NCBI GenBank assembly: GCA_002690405.1
Contig: NZEI01000040.1
Location: forward strand, 40,749-48,811
From: Gammaproteobacteria bacterium
Lineage (GTDB): Bacteria > Pseudomonadota > Gammaproteobacteria > Pseudomonadales > Azotimanducaceae
Reading direction: 5' to 3'
DNA: 8,063 bases
The position numbers and the translations under genes are program-made. Position 1 is the first letter of the stretch; the number at the start of each line of letters is the position of its first letter. The notes under the pieces are model-generated. The model searched no databases. It was not told the DNA's origin and worked only from the letters and a program-made list of their open reading frames with translations. Positions 1-5,192 of this stretch are shown here, in pieces.

Positions 1-365
1 TCCTCACTGACCGTAGCCTCGCCATGAGCAAGTCCGCTAATCGCAACCAAGGCACTACAGAGCGGTTCGCCACTAACGCTGTGACGTAATTGCGCCAACA
101 CATTAAATTCTTTGGAGACCGCAGTGGAGAGCAAACTCACAAATCCGGAAATGGGCGTGGCTATGCGCGACTCCTGCTGAAAACGCAGATGTTGGCAGGT
201 TATTCGAGCAGGTAAGTCATCCACTTCTGTTGCAGAAATTAGGTCGAGCTCTAACAGCCCGCCGACCAGCGTCTGCCAAAGTTTTTCCTCGCAAAACCGC
301 ACATTGAGGTGGTCGTTTTCATCACACTCCCACCGATTAACACTACCCCGATAACTCAGCAGCAC
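1..365 (-). CDS. Hotdog-fold acyl-CoA thioesterase, N-terminal part (3' end beyond window)
   Basis: Reading leftwards from a GTG at 365-363, an open frame of 121 codons runs off the window edge. It begins MLLSYRGSVNRWECDEND and continues HLNVRF (residues 19-24). This resembles the start of 4HBT/YbgC-type hotdog thioesterases, where a Tyr-Arg-Gly strand leads to a Trp-x-x-Asp...His-x-Asn-Val segment; Asp15, four residues before His19, is the likely catalytic acid. A second strand region (ITCQHLRFQQES, 55-66) fits the central hotdog helix-to-sheet part. The family hydrolyses acyl-CoA to free acid and CoA in the cytoplasm. The GTG start is chosen because GGAGA sits 8 bases upstream, the in-frame codon two before it is the crotonase stop, and no ATG fits. 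The 3-bp gap implies co-transcription and probably translational coupling with the crotonase gene. The C-terminus is missing, so single versus double hotdog cannot be decided. The family call rests on a short motif. Confidence 0.72.
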   Translation of the reverse strand, partial: MLLSYRGSVNRWECDENDHLNVRFCEEKLWQTLVGGLLELDLISATEVDDLPARITCQHLRFQQESRIATPISGFVSLLSTAVSKEFNVLAQLRHSVSGEPLCSALVAISGLAHGEATVSE

Positions 366-368
366 TGG

Positions 369-1166
369 CTACTCTCCGCTAAACACGGGCGTTTCTTTAG
401 CGACAAAGGCTTGCACAGCCAGCTTGTGGTCCTGGGTGGTGAAACAACGCGCCATATGCGCTGCCTCCATATCCAATAATTGACTCAAGGTACTGGTGGC
501 CGCGCTGTTGAGATTTTTCTTCATATAGCCAATCGCCACAGTCGCACTCTGGCTTAACTCTGCAGCACAGGCCTGCACAGCCGCTTCGTAATCATCACTA
601 CTGGCCACCCGGTTCACCAAACCAAGGTCGAGGGCCTCGGCACCTGTTATGAGCGGTGCTGTGAACAATAGTTCACGCGCCTTGCTCTGACCAACCAACA
701 ATGGCAGAAAGTAAGACATACCATAGTCGCCAGACAGGCCCACCTTAGCAAAGGCTGTCGTCAGCTTGGCACTGTCGACAGCAATACGCAGGTCGCAGGC
801 CAACGCTAACGAAAGTCCAGCGCCAGCAGCAGCACCCGGGATCGCCGCTAGAGTTGGCTTCGGCAATTCATGCAGTATCCGCGCCACCTCAAACCCGGGC
901 CGTAGTGCCAAGGCGCGCTGCTCTAACGATGGTGGCGCACCATCGCCACTACCGCTCGCTGCAAAGCCTTTTACATCACCACCGGCGCAGAATGCTCCAC
1001 CCGCCCCGGTCAACACCACACAGCGCACACTGTTATCTGCGCCCAACCGAGGCAGGGCCTCAAGCAGTGCTGCGATCATATCGCCGCTCATGGCATTGCG
1101 CGCTTCGGGTCGGTTCATGGTTAGGGTTGCAACACCGTTATCGACAGTCTCAAGCAATACAGTCAT
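369..1166 (-). CDS. Crotonase-superfamily protein, PaaG-like (enoyl-CoA hydratase/isomerase family)
   Basis: A 265-residue protein, the usual crotonase length. The first oxyanion-hole segment is FCAGGDVK (59-66), the second GAAAGAGLSLALACD (111-125), and the C-terminal helical part (residues 195-265) supports trimer formation and the acyl pocket in this family. By eye, the positions of rat mitochondrial hydratase Glu144 and Glu164 are Ser119 and Phe139, so classical hydration of enoyl-CoA looks unlikely. Asp147, in GLSGDYG, lines up with the catalytic Asp of PaaG-type isomerases (GLVPDSG), suggesting double-bond isomerisation or another enolate chemistry on an acyl-CoA in the cytoplasm. The ATG start has GGAG 6 bases upstream. 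It lies 25 bp after the permease and 3 bp before the thioesterase, so it is probably the middle gene of a three-gene operon. Fold assignment is firm; the reaction is open. Confidence 0.9.
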   Translation of the reverse strand: MTVLLETVDNGVATLTMNRPEARNAMSGDMIAALLEALPRLGADNSVRCVVLTGAGGAFCAGGDVKGFAASGSGDGAPPSLEQRALALRPGFEVARILHELPKPTLAAIPGAAAGAGLSLALACDLRIAVDSAKLTTAFAKVGLSGDYGMSYFLPLLVGQSKARELLFTAPLITGAEALDLGLVNRVASSDDYEAAVQACAAELSQSATVAIGYMKKNLNSAATSTLSQLLDMEAAHMARCFTTQDHKLAVQAFVAKETPVFSGE

Positions 1167-1185
1167 GGTTCACTCCGTTGTGTTT

Positions 1186-1195
1186 ATAGATCTAT
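1186..1195. repeat. Perfect 10-bp palindrome across the permease stop codon
   Basis: ATAGATCTAT is identical on both strands and overlaps the permease TAG (1192-1194). On the minus strand it runs into TATAAA, a reasonable -10-like hexamer, just upstream of the crotonase Shine-Dalgarno, but no matching -35 is visible at the right distance. It could be a protein-binding site for an internal promoter, or chance in AT-rich sequence. Confidence 0.3.
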
Positions 1196-2499
1196 TCTGG
1201 GGGCGTATTTTTTCGGGAGAAAAAATAAACCAGTAGGCCTACCGCAATGAGGGCCACCGCCGCGACGCCCTCATACGGACGCTGCACCAGTAAGTGTACT
1301 AGGGTCCAAAGCGCCAACGCACCAAATACCAACAATGGCAGCGGGTATAAGGGCACACGAAAAGGTCGCTTGAGCTCGGGTTCCCGTACCCGTAACACCC
1401 ATACGCCCAGCACCGTCAAAAGTGAGTTGAAGGTTAGAATGGCGCCGGAAAAAATAATTATCGAGTCGAAGGTCGAGGTCACGATCAACACCAAGGTCAG
1501 CGCGATCTGCAGGCTCACGGCGTTCGCCGGCACGGCGTAGCGATTCTCTTTGCCGAGCCAGCTAAACGCGGGGAAATCACGACCAATGACATAGAGCGCT
1601 CGAGGCCCTGCCAGCAGCATTGCGCTTATCGTGGACACTAGAAGGACCGCTAGTATTGCGCCTACTACCTTCGCCGCATCAGCGCCAAAGGCGTACTCCG
1701 CAACAACAAAGCCAATTTCTACCCGGCCTGCCATAGCGTCCATTGGCGCTGCGGACAAGAACATCACATGCAGCAACAGATAGAGGATTGTCACTATCGC
1801 TGTTGCAGTGATCAGCGCTTTGGGCAGTTGCTTACCTGGATCGCGAAACTCACCACCGATGTACGTTGCGGCATTCCAGCCGGTATAGGCGTAATTAACA
1901 AATATCAGTGCGATGGCAAAACCGCCGGTACCGATCAGCGAAATATCGGCAACGACGGGTGTCCAACGAACCGGCTGCCAATTTGGAATGGCCATCCATA
2001 CGGCTATCACCAGCGCCAAAATGGCAACAACCTTTACTGCGGTAATGCTTTGTTGAAAGGCAGCACTACTGCGGCGACTACCAAGATGGATCGCCCCGGT
2101 CAGGAGTACTAATACTGCCGCAAAAACCGTCTCGGAGATTCCGGGCCAGACCGCCTGAGCGTATTTCGCGGCAGCGATCGCTACCGCTGCAGTGGGCGCC
2201 GAAAACCCAACAGTGATGGATACCCAGCCAGAAACAAAACCAGCTGCGGGGTGGTAGATGCGACCAACAAAGTTATACTCCCCACCGGACCGAGGCAGCG
2301 CTGCACCCAGTTCCGCGTAACAAAGCGCCCCACATAAAGCGATCACGCCGCCTAACGTCCACAGCAACAAAATCACGGGAGCGGAGCGAATATCAAGCAA
2401 CTGATAGCCCAAGCTGGTAAATACGCCGGTGCCAATGATATTGGCCACCACTAACGTTAATGCTGTACGGCCAGAAAATGTTTGAGCTGAGTTAGACAA
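1192..2499 (-). CDS. APC-superfamily amino acid permease (LAT-like)
   Basis: A 435-residue hydrophobic protein with about 12 membrane segments (roughly 12-30, 40-67, 85-110, 122-140, 150-170, 186-208, 226-250, 276-298, 328-345, 346-370, 383-405, 410-427), the normal APC size and topology. The unwound first helix carries the substrate-binding motif GTGVF (23-27), which in this family holds the amino acid carboxylate and amino groups. YTGWNAATYIGGEFRDPGK (205-223) followed by LPKAL matches the APC/LAT signature after helix 6. It should move amino acids or related amines across the inner membrane; the substrate is not readable from sequence. The start is TTG, supported by AAGGA 6 bases upstream and by the absence of any nearby in-frame ATG. 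It heads a probable operon with the crotonase and thioesterase and diverges from the GNAT gene. The C-terminal codons contain an unusual AT-rich hairpin. Confidence 0.92.
   Translation of the reverse strand: MSNSAQTFSGRTALTLVVANIIGTGVFTSLGYQLLDIRSAPVILLLWTLGGVIALCGALCYAELGAALPRSGGEYNFVGRIYHPAAGFVSGWVSITVGFSAPTAAVAIAAAKYAQAVWPGISETVFAAVLVLLTGAIHLGSRRSSAAFQQSITAVKVVAILALVIAVWMAIPNWQPVRWTPVVADISLIGTGGFAIALIFVNYAYTGWNAATYIGGEFRDPGKQLPKALITATAIVTILYLLLHVMFLSAAPMDAMAGRVEIGFVVAEYAFGADAAKVVGAILAVLLVSTISAMLLAGPRALYVIGRDFPAFSWLGKENRYAVPANAVSLQIALTLVLIVTSTFDSIIIFSGAILTFNSLLTVLGVWVLRVREPELKRPFRVPLYPLPLLVFGALALWTLVHLLVQRPYEGVAAVALIAVGLLVYFFSRKNTPPE
1206..1227. repeat. Perfect 9-bp inverted repeat, 4-nt loop, inside permease 3' end
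   Basis: The plus strand reads TATTTTTTC, then GGGA, then GAAAAAATA; the arms are exact reverse complements. It encodes the permease tail Tyr-Phe-Phe-Ser-Arg-Lys-Asn, ending about 12 bases before the stop codon. In the minus-strand transcript it would fold into an AU-rich stem with a UCCC loop. It lacks the GC-rich stem plus U-run of an intrinsic terminator, so its role, if any, may be mRNA end protection or attenuation between permease and crotonase. Confidence 0.55.
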
Positions 2500-2502
2500 G
2501 GA

Positions 2503-2510
2503 CCTTCCTT
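2503..2510 (-). promoter_or_regulatory. Ribosome binding site deciding the TTG start of the permease
   Basis: The minus strand reads AAGGAAGG followed by TCC and then TTG at 2499-2497. The AAGGA core is 6 bases from the TTG, and there is no alternative ATG or GTG near the start of the hydrophobic region. This is the reason to accept the rare start codon. Confidence 0.65.
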
Positions 2511-2545
2511 TTTCTATCTATTTAAGAGCGCCAAACTACTCTCGC

Positions 2546-2558
2546 TCAGTGCGACTGA
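2546..2558. repeat. Operator-like dyad TCAGT-GCG-ACTGA
   Basis: Perfect 5-bp arms with a 3-base spacer lie in the centre of the divergent region. A second looser dyad, GAGCG (2526-2530) and CGCTC (2543-2547) with a 12-base spacer, abuts it. Position and symmetry suit binding by a dimeric regulator controlling both directions. The arms are short enough to arise by chance, and no regulator gene is in the window. Confidence 0.3.
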
Positions 2559-2582
2559 ATTCTCATTACGAGCACATATATT

Positions 2583-3065
2583 ATGAACGATAACGCTGAA
2601 ATAACCTTCAGGCCTGCTGCACCCGAGGACGCATCATCGCTGGCGCCCATGTTGCCGCAACTGGCGGACTTTGACATCCCCAGTAATCGTCAACCTGAGC
2701 AATTGTGGACCGGTGATCTCAAGTTACTGAACGCGATTCTCGCAGGCGAAAAGCCTAACGCATTTATCGAGGTGGCTGTTGACACCAAACAGCCGCAAAC
2801 GCCCTTGGGCCTAGCAATGATTTCATTGGGCGAGGAGCTGTTTAATCATGAACCTAGCGCCCATCTCGAAGCCCTTGTAGTCGATGCCCAAGCGCGCGGC
2901 ATCGGCATCGGTCGCAAACTACTCGCTCATGCCGAGCAATGCGTGCGCGCTCGCGGCGCACGCACTCTAACCTTGCACGTATTCAGTAACAATCATCGAG
3001 CCCGCAGTCTCTATGATGCCTTTGATTTTGACAGCGAGTTGATTCGCGCCGTTAAGTGGCTCTGA
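2583..3065 (+). CDS. GNAT-family N-acetyltransferase
   Basis: A 160-residue single-domain acetyltransferase of typical GNAT length. The acetyl-CoA pyrophosphate-binding motif is RGIGIG (105-110), followed by helix RKLLAHAEQCVRARGA (111-126). The preceding strand is LEALVVD (95-101), and motif B is seen in SNNHRARSLYDAFDFD (135-150), with Asn137 and Tyr144 at the places usually used for substrate orientation and as general acid. It transfers an acetyl group from acetyl-CoA to an amine in the cytoplasm; the amine cannot be read from the sequence. Start ATG 2583 has a poor ribosome binding site (GAG, 10-base spacing), suggesting low expression or leaderless translation. It is the only plus-strand gene, diverging from the amino acid permease and ending 2 bp from the convergent serine hydrolase stop. 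Given the neighbours, an amino acid or related amine is a plausible acceptor, as inference only. Confidence 0.9.
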   Translation: MNDNAEITFRPAAPEDASSLAPMLPQLADFDIPSNRQPEQLWTGDLKLLNAILAGEKPNAFIEVAVDTKQPQTPLGLAMISLGEELFNHEPSAHLEALVVDAQARGIGIGRKLLAHAEQCVRARGARTLTLHVFSNNHRARSLYDAFDFDSELIRAVKWL

Positions 3066-3067
3066 GG

Positions 3068-4345
3068 CTATTGGTAGCTGTCTATTAACGCCTGATAGGT
3101 CGCTACCTTTAGATCCGATCGTAACGGCCAAGGCGAACTCATCAATTGAATCATCGACACCACCACGATTTCTTCCACCGGATCGATCCAGAATACGGTG
3201 CCTGCTGCGCCACCCCAATTGAATTCCCCAACGCTTCCGATCACACCACCAGCTGCTGGATCCACCACTAAGCCGAAACCGAGGCCAAAGCCGAAACCGC
3301 GCAGCGCGCCATTTAATGCAGGTGTCTCGCCATTGCCGCCAGCAGATATGCTCGCATTGAGATGATTGGTGCTCATGTAGTCGACGGTCTTCGCACCCAA
3401 GATACGTACACCGTCTAGCTCCCCACCATTACGCATGGCTTCGGCAAAACGCATGTAATCCATTGCAGTTGAAACCAAACCACCGCCACCAGAAAACAGC
3501 GACACATTAAAATAATCGCGCATCGCATCAGAGTTATCGTTGGGAATCGTGATCATTTTCCCGGTCTGGGGGTTCATGATGTGATTTGGCAAAAACCGCT
3601 CCGCTTTCGCCTCTGGCACTGCGAAAAACGTATCACGCATACCCAACGGTGCAAAAATATGCTCCGCAAGATATTCATCAAAGCGCTGACCGCTCAAACG
3701 CTGGACAACCAAACCGGTTACGTCTACCGCAACAGAATAGTGCCACTGGGCACCTGGCTGAAATTTGAGCGGCAGTTCCGCCAGCTTGGCTGCAAAGTCA
3801 TCAAGATCTTTCGCTGCCCAAAGCTTCGCGTCAACATAGAGCTTATCGACCGGATCGTTGATCGGGTTAAAGCCGTAGGACATGCCGGTAGTATGAGTGA
3901 GCAATTGCTGCATAGTCATGGGACGCTCGACCGGCACTAACTCGCCATCCTCGTTAAGCACCTGAACGTCTTTGAGTTCCGGAACAAACTTATGCACAGG
4001 ATCACTCAGGTGAAATTTACCTTGCTCATACAGCTGCATTAGTGCGGTAGCGGTAATGGGCTTGGTCATCGAATAGATGCGGAACAGGTCGTCTTTTTGC
4101 AACGGTCTCGGGTCATCTATGCCTTTGTTCCCGGTCGCCTGGAAATGCACAACCTTGCCGTTACGCGCAACTATGTTGACGATCCCCGCCACTCTGCCCT
4201 CGTCAACATAGCGCTGACTCATTTCACTCATTCTCTGCAGCCGCTCGCTCGACATACCAACCCGCTCAGGTTTGGTATTCGATAACGACTTCGCCTGGGC
4301 ACCAGCGGTGACCATAATTAACGCAACGATTAAAAAACTTCGCAT
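3068..4345 (-). CDS. Exported beta-lactamase-like serine hydrolase (class C/family VIII esterase type)
   Basis: About 425 residues, typical of the beta-lactamase class C-like group that includes family VIII esterases, D-aminopeptidases and DD-peptidases. The start is put at the ATG 4345-4343 because AGGGGG lies 6 bases upstream; the in-frame ATG 4351-4349 (two codons longer) abuts that site directly. The N-terminus MRSFLIVALIMVTAGAQA is a clear signal peptide, probably cut after Ala-Gln-Ala, placing the enzyme in the periplasm. Counting from the longer start, the nucleophile motif is SMTK (Ser94, Lys97), the tyrosine motif YSV is at 205-207, and the third motif is WGG (379-381) in NWGGAAGTVFWIDP, the arrangement seen in EstB-like esterases instead of the KTG of true beta-lactamases. 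It probably cleaves an ester or amide bond. It is the last gene of the right operon. The GFGFGLGFGL stretch (352-361) is a local sequence oddity of a loop typical for the family. Confidence 0.9.
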   Translation of the reverse strand: MRSFLIVALIMVTAGAQAKSLSNTKPERVGMSSERLQRMSEMSQRYVDEGRVAGIVNIVARNGKVVHFQATGNKGIDDPRPLQKDDLFRIYSMTKPITATALMQLYEQGKFHLSDPVHKFVPELKDVQVLNEDGELVPVERPMTMQQLLTHTTGMSYGFNPINDPVDKLYVDAKLWAAKDLDDFAAKLAELPLKFQPGAQWHYSVAVDVTGLVVQRLSGQRFDEYLAEHIFAPLGMRDTFFAVPEAKAERFLPNHIMNPQTGKMITIPNDNSDAMRDYFNVSLFSGGGGLVSTAMDYMRFAEAMRNGGELDGVRILGAKTVDYMSTNHLNASISAGGNGETPALNGALRGFGFGLGFGLVVDPAAGGVIGSVGEFNWGGAAGTVFWIDPVEEIVVVSMIQLMSSPWPLRSDLKVATYQALIDSYQ

Positions 4346-4351
4346 ATCCAT

Positions 4352-4357
4352 CCCCCT
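4352..4357 (-). promoter_or_regulatory. Ribosome binding site favouring the second ATG of the serine hydrolase
   Basis: AGGGGG on the minus strand touches the first ATG (4351-4349) with no spacer but stands 6 bases from the second ATG (4345-4343). Standard spacing therefore supports translation from the second, which also gives the cleaner signal peptide beginning Met-Arg. Confidence 0.6.
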
Positions 4358-4377
4358 AGAATTTTCGTTTTTATTGT

Positions 4378-5175
4378 CTAATCTTTTCGATAAGCGCCGG
4401 GGCGTTTGTCAAAAAATGCTGCAATAGCTTCGTGGTGGTCCGGCTCGGCATGACATATCGCCTGAAAGGCCGCTGACTTGTCGAGCATTTCGTCTAGGCT
4501 ATTGCGCTCACTGCCTCGTAACAACTGTTTGGTCAAGCGCACCGCATGGGGTGGATTCCCGGCGATGCGCGCGGCAATAGCTTGAGCCGTAGCGACTAAC
4601 TCCTCAGCCTCAACAACTTTGGAGACCAGACCAATACGCAGGGCCTCATCAGCTTTAACGGGATCACCAGTGAGGGCCATCAAACTCGCATTAGAGAAGC
4701 CCACCGCACGCGGCAGAAACCATGCCCCGCCGTCACCTGGAATAAGCCCGAGTTGTACAAAGCTCTCCGCGAACATGGCCTTAGTGCTCGCCACACGAAT
4801 ATCACACATGGTTGCCAAGTCACATCCAGCGCCAACTGCGGGGCCATTAACCGCTGCAATAATCGGCACATTTAAACTTTGGATCGCCCGCGGAATCCGC
4901 TGAATACCCATGCGGTAGGCGCTGGCTTGATCAAAGGGGTCGCCACTGAACATACCTGCGCGATCGCGCATATCTTTGACATTGCCCCCCGCACAGAATG
5001 CCGAACCCTCACCCGTTAACACCACCGCACGAATTGACATGTCATCATTTATTTCCGCACAGGTTTGGACGAAGTCGTCAAACTGCTCAGCACCGGTCAA
5101 AGCATTTCGGGTATCCGGACTCGACATCGTAAGGGTGAGTACGTGGTCACTGAATTCTCTGCGCAAAAACGCCAT
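4378..5175 (-). CDS. Crotonase-superfamily protein (enoyl-CoA hydratase/isomerase family)
   Basis: A 265-residue crotonase with oxyanion-hole segments FCAGGNVKD (60-68) and GPAVGAGCDLATMCD (111-125), followed by ESFVQLGLIPGDGGAWFLPR (137-156). By eye the two catalytic glutamates of classical hydratases fall at Asp119 and Phe139; Asp148 in the PGDGG loop is one residue off the PaaG aspartate position. It should bind an acyl-CoA and stabilise an enolate in the cytoplasm; hydration, isomerisation or C-C bond chemistry cannot be separated from sequence. The ATG start is backed by a consensus AGGAGG 6 bases upstream. It lies 17 bp after the amidohydrolase and about 32 bp before the serine hydrolase. 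It has the same length and register as the crotonase at 369-1166, but the sequences differ widely, so they are distant paralogues and not a recent duplication. Confidence 0.92.
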   Translation of the reverse strand: MAFLRREFSDHVLTLTMSSPDTRNALTGAEQFDDFVQTCAEINDDMSIRAVVLTGEGSAFCAGGNVKDMRDRAGMFSGDPFDQASAYRMGIQRIPRAIQSLNVPIIAAVNGPAVGAGCDLATMCDIRVASTKAMFAESFVQLGLIPGDGGAWFLPRAVGFSNASLMALTGDPVKADEALRIGLVSKVVEAEELVATAQAIAARIAGNPPHAVRLTKQLLRGSERNSLDEMLDKSAAFQAICHAEPDHHEAIAAFFDKRPGAYRKD

Positions 5176-5181
5176 GGTAAG

Positions 5182-5187
5182 CCTCCT
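5182..5187 (-). promoter_or_regulatory. Consensus Shine-Dalgarno of the right-block crotonase
   Basis: A perfect AGGAGG stands 6 bases before the ATG at 5175-5173, inside the 17-bp gap after the amidohydrolase stop. It is the strongest ribosome binding site in the window, suggesting high translation of this crotonase relative to its operon neighbours. Confidence 0.7.
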
Positions 5188-5192
5188 AACTA

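Larger units (their letters stand above)
2500..2582. promoter_or_regulatory. Divergent intergenic region between permease and GNAT genes
   Basis: These 83 bp separate the start codons of two oppositely transcribed genes, so promoters for both should lie here or overlap the coding ends. I cannot point to a convincing -35/-10 pair on either strand. It holds the permease ribosome binding site and two short dyads (2526-2547 and 2546-2558). The GNAT side has only a weak Shine-Dalgarno-like GAG 10 bases from its ATG. The assignment as regulatory rests on gene layout. Confidence 0.5.

Noticed and set aside
1206..1227. Intrinsic terminator after the permease
   Set aside because: The stem is AT-rich and is followed on the minus strand by CGCCCCCAG and not a U-run, so it does not meet terminator criteria even though the inverted repeat is perfect.
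1206..1227. Programmed -1 frameshift at T TTT TTC or A AAA AAT in the permease tail
   Set aside because: Both heptamers are in the correct register, but a shift to the -1 frame reaches a TAA just past the normal stop and would change only a few C-terminal residues, so no functional product is implied.
766..1236. Plus-strand open frame of 156 codons
   Set aside because: It lies antisense to the left crotonase, whose frame has complete family motifs. The translation shows no recognisable domain and its composition is that of a shadow frame.
2577..2582. TATATT as a -10 box for the GNAT gene
   Set aside because: It directly abuts the ATG, so transcription would begin inside the coding region; no -35 at a proper distance.
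3280..3302. Near-tandem repeat in the serine hydrolase gene
   Set aside because: It encodes Gly-Phe-Gly-Phe-Gly-Leu-Gly-Phe, an expanded form of a Gly-aromatic loop common in this hydrolase family; explained by protein sequence and codon reuse.
3581..3940. Plus-strand open frame of 119 codons
   Set aside because: Fully antisense to the serine hydrolase, spanning its Tyr-motif region; no ribosome binding site or domain seen.
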